Position numbers and translations under genes: made by a program. Positions 25,015 to 34,275 of a DNA stretch of 34,275 nucleotides are shown piece by piece. Source of the stretch: Polaromonas sp. Lineage in GTDB: Bacteria; Pseudomonadota; Gammaproteobacteria; Burkholderiales; Burkholderiaceae_C. The notes below the pieces were generated by a model. That model was not told where the DNA came from, searched no databases, and was given only the letters and a program-made list of their open reading frames with translations. The number at the start of each line of letters is the position of its first letter. Position 1 is the first letter of the stretch. Where the stretch lies: contig PNML01000026.1 in the NCBI GenBank assembly GCA_013823635.1, positions 1 through 34,275 of the forward strand. Direction: 5' to 3'.

Positions 25015-25458
25015 TCAGGCCGGGGGCGTTTCCGTGGCGGCGCCGTCAGCGGGGCGCTCCACCGCCCGTTCGGCGTAGCGGTTGAAGCGCCAGGCATCGG
25101 CGTGCAGGGTGATGCGCCGCCAGGTCGCCCGCTTGGCGCCGGGCGTCATTTCCGGCCAACGCTGCACCTCTTCAAACGTGCGCCCACAGCCCTTGCACAC
25201 CTCGTCACCCTGGGAGGTCGAGCAGATGGCAATGCAGGGGGTGTCGGGTGTGGTGGCGTACCAGGCCAGCCAGGCCTGGCGTGCTGCAACGGGCAGCGTG
25301 GCTTCATCGGCCTCATCCTCCTGAAGCCACACCATGTGGGCATACACCTCGGCCAGCGCACGGACGGGCGGTGCCAGGGACACGCCATCCGGCGAGGGGG
25401 CAGTGCTGCGCCAGTGGTTGATGGCGGCTTCGATGTCGGTGATGTGGATGGCGGGCAT
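25015..25458 (-). CDS. DUF3717-DUF1289 two-domain protein
   Basis: A 147-residue protein with two recognisable small domains of unknown function. The N-terminus (1-45, IHITDIEAAINHWR) is the DUF3717 pattern seen in Burkholderiales. The C-terminal half (about 73-120) is DUF1289: TPCIAICS, then CKGCGRTFEEVQRW and the WRRI end, with four cysteines at 75, 79, 88 and 91 that could bind a metal or an iron-sulfur cluster. An Ala/Pro/Glu-rich tail follows. I chose ATG 25458 because MPAIHITDIEAAI matches DUF3717 starts; a TTG nine codons upstream is possible. It lies 23 bp downstream of the patatin gene on the same strand and is probably cotranscribed. No specific function is claimed. Confidence 0.75.
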   Translation of the reverse strand: MPAIHITDIEAAINHWRSTAPSPDGVSLAPPVRALAEVYAHMVWLQEDEADEATLPVAARQAWLAWYATTPDTPCIAICSTSQGDEVCKGCGRTFEEVQRWPEMTPGAKRATWRRITLHADAWRFNRYAERAVERPADGAATETPPA

Positions 25459-25481
25459 GGGGCGCGAAGCGTACCCGGTTT

Positions 25482-26723
25482 TCAAGACCCCGGTGTGGGC
25501 TGGAAAAAAGCCAGCAACTCATCGCGGCGGGCATTGGCGTCGAACTCACCCATGCCGATCAGCGCCTGCACAAAAGACGGCTCGAACAACAGGTAGCTCG
25601 CCAGCGCGGCAGCGCTGCCCACGCTGCCCCGACCGGTGCTGAGCGCACCCAGCCCCACCAGCATGTCCCGAGTGCTCGACGGAAGCGCCCCCACATGGTC
25701 GAGTGCCAGCGCGTCCATGGACTGCGAGGGCTGTATCGCCAGCACCTCCACGGGCTTGTAAGGCAGGGCCGACAGCAGGGACGGTGGCAGGCTTTTCAGT
25801 GTGCTGCTGACGCGCTGGGCCTGTTCCACGTCGGTTTGCAGTGTGTCGTTGAACACACTGGCCATGGCGTGTCCGGCAATGGTGCCTGCGGTGGGCTCCT
25901 CTTCGGTCTGGCGCACCAGACTGGCCCGCTGGGGTTGGCCCACCCCGATGGCCAGAATTTTGTTCGCGCCCAGGTGAATGGCCGGCGACAGGGGGGACGA
26001 CTGGCGCATGGACCCGTCGCCAAAATATTCTTTGTGCCCGTTCACCCACAGCGGTACCGCGCGAAACAGAAAAGGGATGGCGCTGGATGCCATCAGGTGT
26101 TCTATGGTCACCGGCTGCAGATCGGCACGGCGGTCTGGTCGACCCCAGGGCTGTACCGGATGTCCGGGGCCGGTCTGGCAAAACGTCCAGTGCACGCCGG
26201 TGGTGTAACTGGACGCGGTGACCGCCACACTGTCGAGCACGCCGCTGGCCAGGTTGTGCTCCAGGCGGATCAGGTCAATGGCGTTGTGCAGCGTGTTCAC
26301 GAGGGGTGTGTTGTCCAGCAGCGCGCGGTGCCGGCGCACCTGCCTGCTCAATGCCCAGCCAGCCACCAGGCGGCTGGACCGCACCCAGGCGGGGGCCTCC
26401 AGCCGGTACACCTGCTCGGAGCGCAGGGTTTGCCAGAAGTTGGCCAGTTGAGGCAGTGCCTGCAGCCCCAGGTCGGCCTGGCTGGCCAGGTAGGTCACGT
26501 TCAGCGCACCCGCCGATGTGCCCACCATGGTCTGAAACGGAAAGGCCCCTTGCGCGGCCCCCGAGCGCTGGCGGACCAACATGGCGGTGATTGACTTCAG
26601 CACCCCGGCTTGGTAGGCCGTTCTGGCCCCACCGCCCATGAGCACCAGCGCGGTACCGTGCGGCCGCAGGCGGGGGTGGGCTGGCTTCAGCAGGCTGTTG
26701 GTGATGATGGTGTCCAGCGACAT
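25482..26723 (-). CDS. Patatin-like phospholipase
   Basis: A 413-residue patatin-family lipid acyl hydrolase. The oxyanion-hole loop GGGAR (30-34), the nucleophile elbow GTSAG with S70, and the catalytic aspartate D236 in FGDGS are all present, so it should be an active Ser-Asp dyad hydrolase. There is no signal peptide, so it is likely cytoplasmic or membrane-peripheral. The C-terminal ~150 residues lack recognised motifs. The ATG at 26723 puts the GGGAR motif at a normal distance from the N-terminus. It is divergent from hpf across 239 bp and is followed by the DUF3717/DUF1289 gene. Phospholipid or storage-lipid turnover is plausible but not demonstrated. Confidence 0.88.
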   Translation of the reverse strand: MSLDTIITNSLLKPAHPRLRPHGTALVLMGGGARTAYQAGVLKSITAMLVRQRSGAAQGAFPFQTMVGTSAGALNVTYLASQADLGLQALPQLANFWQTLRSEQVYRLEAPAWVRSSRLVAGWALSRQVRRHRALLDNTPLVNTLHNAIDLIRLEHNLASGVLDSVAVTASSYTTGVHWTFCQTGPGHPVQPWGRPDRRADLQPVTIEHLMASSAIPFLFRAVPLWVNGHKEYFGDGSMRQSSPLSPAIHLGANKILAIGVGQPQRASLVRQTEEEPTAGTIAGHAMASVFNDTLQTDVEQAQRVSSTLKSLPPSLLSALPYKPVEVLAIQPSQSMDALALDHVGALPSSTRDMLVGLGALSTGRGSVGSAAALASYLLFEPSFVQALIGMGEFDANARRDELLAFFQPTPGS

Positions 26724-26856
26724 GGTGCGTCAACGGTGTGGGGGTGGCGAACGCCCTGAGCGGGCCTGCACACGGGCGATGGTTGCGTGCCGGAGATCAT
26801 GAGGCAGACGGGCCGCGGGGTGATGGGGTTTTTCCCTTGACCCCGGTCGCTGTGGC

Positions 26857-26885
26857 TTGCACGCGACCCTTTTCAAGGGCATAGT
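26857..26885 (+). promoter_or_regulatory. Candidate sigma-70 promoter of hpf
   Basis: TTGCAC (26857-26862) and CATAGT (26880-26885) are separated by 17 bases. Transcription would begin near 26892, leaving a leader of about 70 bases before the hpf ATG. The patatin gene starts upstream on the other strand. Apart from this the gap 26724-26962 shows nothing I can assign. Confidence 0.35.
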
Positions 26886-26962
26886 GAATCCGGGGCCGCC
26901 GCTGGCGGTGTGCAAGAATGCAAGCGTCTGCTTTGCCAACCTGGAGAAACGGAGACTCGTTC

Positions 26963-27292
26963 ATGAACCTCACCATCAGCGGCCATCACCTGGAAGTGAC
27001 CCCCGCCCTTCGCACCTACGTGACCACCAAGTTGGACCGCATCTCTCGCCACTTTGACCAGGTGGTCGACGTCAAGGTGCTGCTGACGGTTGACAACCAC
27101 AAAGAGAAGGAGATGCGCCAGCGAGCGGAGTGCAACATCCACGTCAAAGGCCGGGATCTGTTCGCTGAAAGTTCCCATGAAGACCTTTACGCCGCCGTGG
27201 ATGAGTTGGCCGACAAACTCGACCGCCAAGTGCTGCGTTACAAGGACAAGGCGCAAGACCACCACCACGATGCCGCCAAGCGCATGATGTGA
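26963..27292 (+). CDS. hpf: Short-form ribosome hibernation promoting factor
   Basis: HPF binds the small ribosomal subunit in stationary phase and promotes 100S dimers, keeping ribosomes inactive and protected. The 109-residue product is the short form, with the S30AE domain: [20 protein letters not shown] at the start, then [11 protein letters not shown] and [17 protein letters not shown] His/Asp-rich tail ([14 protein letters not shown]) ends it. GGAGACTCGTTC gives a ribosome binding site before the ATG at 26963. In many proteobacteria the order is rpoN-hpf-ptsN; here rpoN is not adjacent, and hpf has its own terminator at 27339, so it appears to be transcribed alone before the ptsN-hprK pair. 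Confidence 0.93.
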   Translation: MNLTISGHHLEVTPALRTYVTTKLDRISRHFDQVVDVKVLLTVDNHKEKEMRQRAECNIHVKGRDLFAESSHEDLYAAVDELADKLDRQVLRYKDKAQDHHHDAAKRMM

Positions 27293-27338
27293 TGTACCCT
27301 GGCGGATTCCCGCCCGACGGGGTCCGCTGTGCCGCCGA

Positions 27339-27365
27339 GCCGCTGGTCAGTGCCAGCGGCTTTTT
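27339..27365 (+). terminator. Intrinsic terminator after hpf
   Basis: A perfect 8-bp stem GCCGCTGG / CCAGCGGC with loop TCAGTG, followed at once by five T. It lies 47 bases after the hpf stop and 72 bases before the ptsN start, so it separates the two transcripts. Confidence 0.88.
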
Positions 27366-27399
27366 GCATCTGGATGCTGTGCATCCCCAGCCTGATAGG

Positions 27400-27405
27400 C
27401 ATAAT
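27400..27405 (+). promoter_or_regulatory. Candidate -10 box of ptsN-hprK
   Basis: CATAAT lies 31 bases before the ptsN ATG and downstream of the hpf terminator, the position expected for an independent promoter. No convincing -35 is seen. Confidence 0.35.
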
Positions 27406-27436
27406 CGCGCCTCTTGGGGTTGCTGAAACGAATGAC

Positions 27437-27907
27437 ATGAACCGTTTATCTGCCATATTGCCTGCTGCGCAGGTGCTCGTTCGCGTGGATGCCACCAGCA
27501 AAAAGCGCGCTTTCGAGGAAGCTGGGCTGTTGTTTGAAACACAGCATGGCCTGAACCGGGCCTTGATCACCGACAGCCTGTTCGCCCGGGAACGCCTGGG
27601 CTCCACCGGCTTGGGTCATGGCGTGGCCATTCCGCATGGGCGCATCAAAGGCCTCAAGCAGCCCATGGCCGCCATGTTCCAGCTGCTCAACCCCATCGGG
27701 TTCGATGCGCCGGACGAAAAGCCAGTGTCCCTGATGATCTTTTTGCTGGTGCCCGAGGCCGCCACACAAAAGCACCTGGAAATCCTGTCGGAGATTGCCG
27801 AGCTGCTCAGCGACGGGCAGTTTCGTGCCCAGCTGCAGGCCGCCCCGGAGGCAGCCGACCTGCACCAACTGATCGCCGGCTGGCAGTCGGCTCACGCCAG
27901 CGCATGA
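27437..27907 (+). CDS. ptsN: PtsN, nitrogen-related PTS enzyme IIA
   Basis: EIIA-Ntr is the terminal phospho-acceptor of the regulatory PtsP-PtsO-PtsN chain and affects potassium, nitrogen and stress control by binding partners. The 156-residue protein has the full EIIA fold of the fructose/mannitol type. The phosphorylated histidine is H67 in [13 protein letters not shown]. Other conserved parts are RKRAFEEAG-type helix near 22-30 and [15 protein letters not shown]. The ATG at 27437 is used; an overlapping ATG at 27432 is out of frame. No strong ribosome binding site is seen. Its stop overlaps the hprK start as ATGA, indicating translational coupling. Confidence 0.92.
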   Translation: MNRLSAILPAAQVLVRVDATSKKRAFEEAGLLFETQHGLNRALITDSLFARERLGSTGLGHGVAIPHGRIKGLKQPMAAMFQLLNPIGFDAPDEKPVSLMIFLLVPEAATQKHLEILSEIAELLSDGQFRAQLQAAPEAADLHQLIAGWQSAHASA

Positions 27908-28854
27908 AGCCCTCCGTCATCAGCGCCGATGTCCTGTTTGAGGACCATCGTGAGTCGCTGAGGTGGCAGTGGGTGGCCGGCTTGGGGGCCTCCGAGCGCC
28001 GGTTCGATGACCTGGCCGTGCGGGAGGCCCGATCTGGCGCCGACCTGGTGGGTTACCTGAACTACATCCACCCTTACCGCGTCCAGGTGATCGGTGAGCG
28101 CGAGGTCGCCTACCTGACCAACGCCACCGCCGAAGACTGCGCGCGCCGCATTGCCCGCATCGTCACGCTGGAGCCGCCTGTGCTCATCGTCGCCGACGAC
28201 CAGGCGGTGCCCGAATCCCTGATTTCCATGTGCGAGCGGGCGCACATCCCCATGTTTGCCACGCATGAGTCAGCGGCGTTTGTCATTGACGTGCTGCGCG
28301 CCTACCTGTCCAAGCACTTCGCCGAGCGCCAGTCCATGCACGGCGTGTTCATGGACATCCTGGGGTTGGGCGTGATGATCACCGGTGAATCTGGTCTGGG
28401 CAAAAGTGAATTGGGCCTGGAGTTGATTTCACGCGGTCATGGCCTGGTGGCCGACGACGCCGTGGACCTGCACCGCACCAACCAGACCACCATTGAGGGC
28501 CGTTGTCCGGAGCTGTTGCAAAACCTGCTGGAAGTCCGCGGCATCGGCCTGCTGGACATCCAGGCCATCTTTGGTGAAACAGCGGTGCGCCGGCGCATGC
28601 GCCTGAAGCTCATCGTCCACCTGGTGCGCAAGGAAACCATGGAGCGCGAGTACGAGCGCATGCCCCACGAGCCGTTGTACCAGGACGTGCTGGGCATTCC
28701 TGTGCGCAAGGCGGTCATTCAGGTGGTGGCGGGGCGCAACATCGCGGTGTTGGTGGAGGCTGCGGTGCGCAACACCATTTTGCAGCTCAGGGGGGTGGAC
28801 ACCTACCAGGAGTTCGTCCAGCGCCAACGCCGCGCCATGGAGGACGGCCTGTGA
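27904..28854 (+). CDS. hprK: HPr kinase/phosphorylase
   Basis: HprK phosphorylates HPr on a serine using ATP and can reverse this with phosphate. In betaproteobacteria lacking a sugar PTS, it is thought to set the activity of the regulatory PTS chain. The 316-residue protein has an N-terminal domain (1-~130), conserved HGVF (H146), the Walker A loop GESGLGKS (161-168), ADDAVDL (183-189) and the family signature [16 protein letters not shown] (209-224). The C-terminal [15 protein letters not shown] is the usual closing helix. The ATG at 27904 overlaps the ptsN stop by 4 bp. The rapZ homologue that often follows in related genera is not present; instead the gene converges on fur 27 bp later. 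Confidence 0.94.
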   Translation: MKPSVISADVLFEDHRESLRWQWVAGLGASERRFDDLAVREARSGADLVGYLNYIHPYRVQVIGEREVAYLTNATAEDCARRIARIVTLEPPVLIVADDQAVPESLISMCERAHIPMFATHESAAFVIDVLRAYLSKHFAERQSMHGVFMDILGLGVMITGESGLGKSELGLELISRGHGLVADDAVDLHRTNQTTIEGRCPELLQNLLEVRGIGLLDIQAIFGETAVRRRMRLKLIVHLVRKETMEREYERMPHEPLYQDVLGIPVRKAVIQVVAGRNIAVLVEAAVRNTILQLRGVDTYQEFVQRQRRAMEDGL

Positions 28855-28881
28855 CCGCTGGTGTGCGGGCACTTGGTCGGG

Positions 28882-29328
28882 TCAGCTCCTGCCGGGACCA
28901 TCTCCGTGTTTGTGTGGGCAGTTCTCTTTCACGCACGAGGCGTACAGTGACAGCGCGTGGTCTTGCAGCTTGAAGCCTTTGGCCAGGGCGATGTCGTGCT
29001 GGCGGCGCTCGATTTCGGGGTCAAAAAATTCCTCCACGCGGCCACAGTCGATGCACACCATGTGGTCGTGGTGTTGTCCTTCGTTGAGCTCATACACGGC
29101 CTTGCCTGATTCAAAGTTGCTGCGCGTGAGCAGGCCCGCCTGTTCAAATTGCATCAGCACCCGGTAAACCGTGGCCAAACCAATGTCGGAGCGCTCATCC
29201 AGCAACACGCGGAACACGTCCTCCGCCGTCATGTGCCGTTGTGCGCCGCGCTGGAACACCTCGAGAATTTTGAGGCGGGGCAACGTCGCTTTCAGTCCTG
29301 TGCTTTTCAGCTCGTCGATGTTGGTCAC
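28882..29328 (-). CDS. fur: Ferric uptake regulator
   Basis: Fur represses iron-uptake genes when bound to ferrous iron. The 148-residue product has the winged-helix domain (1-~85) with [20 protein letters not shown] and the recognition helix [17 protein letters not shown]. The dimerisation domain has the metal ligands HHDH (86-89), C92 and C95 in [10 protein letters not shown], and a C-terminal [10 protein letters not shown] with C132 and C137. A GTG at 29328 is chosen because [13 protein letters not shown] is the family start; upstream frame to 29490 has no conserved character. There is no obvious Shine-Dalgarno. It is divergent from bamE, an arrangement widely conserved in proteobacteria as the fur-omlA pair. 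Confidence 0.94.
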   Translation of the reverse strand: MTNIDELKSTGLKATLPRLKILEVFQRGAQRHMTAEDVFRVLLDERSDIGLATVYRVLMQFEQAGLLTRSNFESGKAVYELNEGQHHDHMVCIDCGRVEEFFDPEIERRQHDIALAKGFKLQDHALSLYASCVKENCPHKHGDGPGRS

Positions 29329-29374
29329 GGAGAAAACGCTTTCGATGTCGGGTATCGGGGGCTGTGGGGCTGGC

Positions 29375-29405
29375 TTGTGCCCCCAGCCAGACCCGAAGTT
29401 ACAAT
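29375..29405 (+). promoter_or_regulatory. Candidate bamE promoter
   Basis: TTGTGC (29375-29380) and TACAAT (29400-29405) with 19 bases between them. The predicted leader to the bamE ATG is about 85 bases. The site lies in the fur-bamE gap close to fur. I looked for a Fur box overlapping it and found only a partial match. Confidence 0.35.
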
Positions 29406-29495
29406 GATTTGAACATAGGTTGCGGTCATTGATCGCGCTTGGCGCCATGATCACTGCTCCCACCAGTGTCTTTATCCTTACCCGCACCACTCACC

Positions 29496-30077
29496 ATGCT
29501 TGACCCCTCAGTTACTGTCGTGCGCCGTTCACTGTCGGCGTTGGGCCTGCTGGCTCTGGTGTCCTTGTTGCCGGGTTGTGGCAGCTTGCAGTCCCTGACC
29601 GCGTCTCTCCCTTCGGTGGATCGCTTGGTCACACCCTACCGCATCGATGTGTTGCAGGGCAACTTTGTGTCCAGTGAACAGGCCGCCGCCCTGACGCCTG
29701 GCATGTCGCGTCCCCAGGTGCGCGACATCCTGGGCACTCCCTTGCTGGCCAGCGCCTTCCACGCCGACCGGTGGGACTACGTGTTCACCTTCTCCCGTCC
29801 TGGGCAGCCCCACCAGCAGCGCAAGCTGACCGTCTTTTTCAAGGACGACGTGTTGGCGCGTGTGGAGTCAGACACCCTGCCCACCGAGGCCGAGTTCGTG
29901 GCGTCGCTGGAGTCCAGGCAGCGGTCCGGCAAGGTGCCGGTGCTGGAGGCCAGCGAGCAGTCCCTGAAAGAATTTGCCGAGCGCAACGCCGCCCGTGGCG
30001 CCGACGAGGGCGTGGCACCCGTTCCGCCCATCGCCAACTACCCCCCTTTGGAGCCAGCCACCACCGGTTCACGCTGA
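29496..30077 (+). CDS. bamE: BamE/OmlA-type outer membrane lipoprotein
   Basis: BamE is a small lipoprotein of the BAM complex that inserts beta-barrel proteins into the outer membrane. The 193-residue precursor has a lipoprotein signal peptide ending LLPGC, lipid-accepting C28. The SmpA/OmlA domain follows: PYRIDVLQGNFVSSEQAAALTPGMSRPQVRDILGTPLL, given here in parts as the QGNF motif near 53, GMSRPQVRDILGTPLL near 70-87, and RWDYVF. The length is greater than in E. coli because of a ~70-residue C-terminal extension rich in Glu, Ala and Pro. The ATG at 29496 gives a normal signal length; a GTG at 29466 in frame would lengthen it by ten residues. It is divergent from fur, and dapB follows 67 bp later. 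Confidence 0.9.
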   Translation: MLDPSVTVVRRSLSALGLLALVSLLPGCGSLQSLTASLPSVDRLVTPYRIDVLQGNFVSSEQAAALTPGMSRPQVRDILGTPLLASAFHADRWDYVFTFSRPGQPHQQRKLTVFFKDDVLARVESDTLPTEAEFVASLESRQRSGKVPVLEASEQSLKEFAERNAARGADEGVAPVPPIANYPPLEPATTGSR

Positions 30078-30144
30078 TGCATGGATGCACCTGCTGGCCG
30101 AAGCCAGTGGTTGAGCTGGGGTTGGTTTTTTGCCAGGATTTCAC

Positions 30145-30948
30145 ATGACACACAAAATTTGCGTGGCCGGGGCCAGTGGCCGCATGGGCCGCATGCTGAT
30201 AGAGGCCGTGCACGCCGCCGACGACTGCGAGCTCGCCGGTGCGCTGGATGTGCCCGGCAGCCCCGCCTTGGGGACCGACGCCATGGCGTTTCTGGGCCGC
30301 ACCAGTGGCGTGGTCATCACGTCTGACCTGGCCCAAGGGCTACAGGGCGCGGACTGCCTCATTGACTTCACCCGCCCCGAAGGCACTTTGGCCCATCTGG
30401 CCGAGTGTCGGCGCCTGGGTGTCCAGCTGGTCATCGGCACCACCGGGTTCAGCGACGAACAAAAAGCGGCCATTGCCGCCGCCGCCCAGCAGGTGGCCGT
30501 GGTCATGGCGCCCAACATGAGCGTGGGCGTGAACGTGACCCTCAAGCTGCTGGAAATGGCCGCCAAGGCCATGGCAACGGGGTACGACATCGAGATCATC
30601 GAGGCCCACCACCGCCACAAGGTGGATGCGCCTTCTGGCACCGCCCTGAAAATGGGCGAGGTCATCGCCGACGCCCTGGGCCGCGACCTGAAGGACTGCG
30701 CCGTGTACGCCCGCGAGGGCGTGACCGGCGAGCGCGACCCCTCCAGCATCGGGTTTGCCACCATCCGCGGGGGCGACATTGTGGGCGACCACACCGTGTT
30801 GTTTGCGGGCATCGGTGAGCGCATTGAAATCACGCACAAATCGTCCAGCCGCGTCACCTATGCCCAGGGCAGCCTGCGGGCGGTGCGTTTTCTGTCCGGC
30901 CAGACCACGGGCCTGTACGACATGTTCGACGTGCTGAACTTGCGTTAA
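30145..30948 (+). CDS. dapB: 4-hydroxy-tetrahydrodipicolinate reductase
   Basis: DapB reduces hydroxytetrahydrodipicolinate with NAD(P)H in the lysine and diaminopimelate pathway. The 267-residue protein has the nucleotide-binding loop [11 protein letters not shown] (7-17), GTTGFS (98-103), and the signature [20 protein letters not shown] (153-172) with the catalytic histidine (H155 or H156) and lysine K159. The C-terminal [16 protein letters not shown] is the usual end. CAGGATTTC gives a ribosome binding site before ATG 30145. It is followed by exbB 31 bp later; dapB-exbB-exbD-leuS is a common order in Burkholderiales. Confidence 0.96.
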   Translation: MTHKICVAGASGRMGRMLIEAVHAADDCELAGALDVPGSPALGTDAMAFLGRTSGVVITSDLAQGLQGADCLIDFTRPEGTLAHLAECRRLGVQLVIGTTGFSDEQKAAIAAAAQQVAVVMAPNMSVGVNVTLKLLEMAAKAMATGYDIEIIEAHHRHKVDAPSGTALKMGEVIADALGRDLKDCAVYAREGVTGERDPSSIGFATIRGGDIVGDHTVLFAGIGERIEITHKSSSRVTYAQGSLRAVRFLSGQTTGLYDMFDVLNLR

Positions 30949-30979
30949 CGGCATTTCTTTCGGCCACCGAGCACCGCCC

Positions 30980-31657
30980 ATGCAGATCTGGACCCATTTG
31001 ACGCAAGGCGATGGCCTGAACCGGCTGGTGGCCCTGGTGCTGCTGGCCATGTCGGTGGCCAGTTGGGTGGTGATTCTGTGGAAGGTGTGGCTGCTGCGCA
31101 GTGCCAGTGCCGGGGTGCGTCTGGCGCTGCCGGTGTTCTGGCAGGCCAGTGACTGGGCCAGTGCCCGCCAGCAGCTCCTGGGCACCGACACCCAGCGGCT
31201 GGTGTTGCCGCTGGTGGTGGCGGCCGAAGCCGTGTTGAGCCCCGCTCAGGCCTTGCCCACCTTGGGCGGCCAGGCGGCGCGGGCCCAGCAACTCACCCGC
31301 CTGTTGCGCGATGCCTTGGTGGCTGGTCAGCAACGCCTGCAGTTTGGCCAGGTGCTGTTGGCCACTGTGGGCGCCACCGCGCCGTTTGTGGGGCTGCTCG
31401 GCACCGTCTGGGGCATCTACCACGCCCTGCTGGCCATTGCCGCCGAAGGCCAGGTCACGATTGACAAGGTCGCGGGCCCCGTGGGCGAGGCCCTGGTGAT
31501 GACCGCCGCTGGCCTGGCCGTGGCCATTCCCGCCGTGCTGGCGTACAACGCCCTGGGCCGGATCGCTGCCCGTGTGGATGCCGCCCTCGAGGCATTCGCC
31601 CACGACCTGCGTGACTGGGTGCTGCAGCAGCCCGTTGACCCGACCCATTCCGCGTGA
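30980..31657 (+). CDS. exbB: ExbB/TolQ-type proton channel subunit
   Basis: This 225-residue inner-membrane protein forms the pentameric stator of TonB- or Tol-type energy transducers. It has three transmembrane segments: about 15-37 (LVALVLLAMSVASWVVILWK), about 118-150 with the family motif GATAPFVGLLGTVWGIYHAL, and about 168-195 with GEALVMTAAGLAVAIPAVLA. The latter two carry the conserved threonines that line the proton path. The following exbD starts 6 bp downstream. No tonB or tolA is in the window, so which system it drives is decided elsewhere; the adjacency with an ExbD having the INVTPLVDVMLVLL motif fits ExbB better than TolQ. Confidence 0.88.
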   Translation: MQIWTHLTQGDGLNRLVALVLLAMSVASWVVILWKVWLLRSASAGVRLALPVFWQASDWASARQQLLGTDTQRLVLPLVVAAEAVLSPAQALPTLGGQAARAQQLTRLLRDALVAGQQRLQFGQVLLATVGATAPFVGLLGTVWGIYHALLAIAAEGQVTIDKVAGPVGEALVMTAAGLAVAIPAVLAYNALGRIAARVDAALEAFAHDLRDWVLQQPVDPTHSA

Positions 31658-31663
31658 TGCCGC

Positions 31664-32107
31664 ATGGCTTTTCACAGCTTTGACACGGGACGATCGGCCG
31701 GGGCTGGCAAGGACAGGCCCATGAGCGACATCAACGTCACGCCATTGGTGGATGTGATGCTGGTGCTGCTGGTCATTTTCATCATCACGGCGCCCCTGCT
31801 CACCAGCGCCATCCGCCTGGATTTGCCCCGGACCCCAGCGGCCAAGCCGTCTGAAGCCGAGCGCAAGGTGGTGCTGGTGGTGGACAGGCAGGGGGCGGTG
31901 TACCTGGACGATGCCCTGCAAACCCCCGAGGCATTGCTGCGCCACTTGCAACGGGTGGCCAAAGCCCACCCGGACACCGAGGTGCAGTTGCGCGCCGATG
32001 CCGAGGCCGCGTATGGCCGCATGGTGGAAGTCATCGGCATTGCCCAGCAGGCCGGGCTGAGCCGGGTCGGCTTTGTGGCCGACGGCTTGCCGCCGGGACG
32101 CAGCCCC

Positions 32108-32110
<3 letters not shown>
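31664..32110 (+). CDS. exbD: ExbD/TolR-type proton channel subunit
   Basis: A 148-residue inner-membrane protein, partner of ExbB. It has a short cytoplasmic N-terminus, one transmembrane helix (about 28-48) within SDINVTPLVDVMLVLLVIF, whose D30 is the essential proton-accepting aspartate, and a periplasmic domain with KVVLVVDRQGAVYLDD and VQLRADAEAAYGRMVEVI. The ATG at 31664 is used; an internal ATG at residue 20 (MSDINVTP) is a less likely alternative because homologues have the N-terminal extension. Its stop codon TAA forms part of a TAAAAT hexamer that may be a leuS -10. Confidence 0.9.

Positions 32111-34275
<2,165 letters not shown>

Noticed and set aside
26887-26945. A possible sigma-54 site before hpf (CTGGCGG...GCAAGAATGC)
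   Set aside because: The GG and GC elements are not at the required 10-base spacing.
29400-29435. A possible Fur box between fur and bamE (AATGATTTGAACATAGG and TCATTGAT)
   Set aside because: Only scattered matches to the 19-bp consensus; the two half-like elements are too far apart.
30080-30144. A CTGGC-CGAA-GCCAG hairpin after bamE, considered as a terminator
   Set aside because: Short stem, and the T run is about 17 bases downstream rather than adjacent.

Overview
The window is high-GC chromosomal DNA from a betaproteobacterium of the order Burkholderiales, most likely family Comamonadaceae (Acidovorax, Hydrogenophaga or Rhodoferax type). The evidence is the gene orders (yajC-secD, glnE divergent from a yhdP homologue followed by a nitrilase, ptsN-hprK, fur divergent from bamE, dapB-exbB-exbD-leuS), the fused single-chain indolepyruvate oxidoreductase, and short intergenic repeats with the GCCT..AGCGCTTA..GCTAT pattern that I recall from this family. 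Coding density is very high. I see no tRNA, rRNA, insertion sequence, phage gene or CRISPR array.

Positions 1-5400: the 5' part of secD and all of yajC (Sec translocon accessories, minus strand), then a 1184-residue indolepyruvate:ferredoxin oxidoreductase-type enzyme (minus), and divergently an Lrp/AsnC regulator (plus) with a palindrome abutting its -10 box. Positions 5400-9950: a membrane-anchored MASE1-CHASE-GGDEF-EAL cyclic-di-GMP protein, the MltA lytic transglycosylase (minus) and a 50-residue membrane protein divergent from it. Positions 9945-17660 (all minus): a tight four-gene run of yhdP-like AsmA-family protein, nitrilase-type amidase, DctS-like sensor kinase and FixJ/DctR-like response regulator. 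Positions 17727-21370 (plus): glnE, a rhombosortase-type intramembrane protease and a strong terminator.

Positions 21420-26723: a YibF-like glutathione transferase (minus), purB, yaeQ and a diiron MBL-fold protein (plus), then a DUF3717/DUF1289 protein and a patatin-like lipase (minus). Positions 26963-28854: hpf with its own promoter and terminator, then ptsN-hprK overlapping by 4 bp, a regulatory remnant phosphotransferase module. Positions 28882-34275: fur (minus) divergent from bamE, then dapB, exbB, exbD and the first 683 codons of leuS, which runs off the window end.

Most genes are housekeeping or widely conserved. I found no obviously new multi-gene system. The points most worth a second look are non-coding: a three-copy intergenic repeat family with one copy touching the yaeQ start codon, several promoters whose -10 box lies so close to the ATG that the mRNA would be leaderless, a palindrome at the lrp promoter, a possible attenuator between yajC and secD, a possible 18-codon leader ORF coupled to the c-di-GMP gene, and an ambiguous mltA start. 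No stretch longer than 300 bases lacks a gene; the largest gaps (855-1096, 4652-4867, 21135-21419, 26724-26962) are described below.
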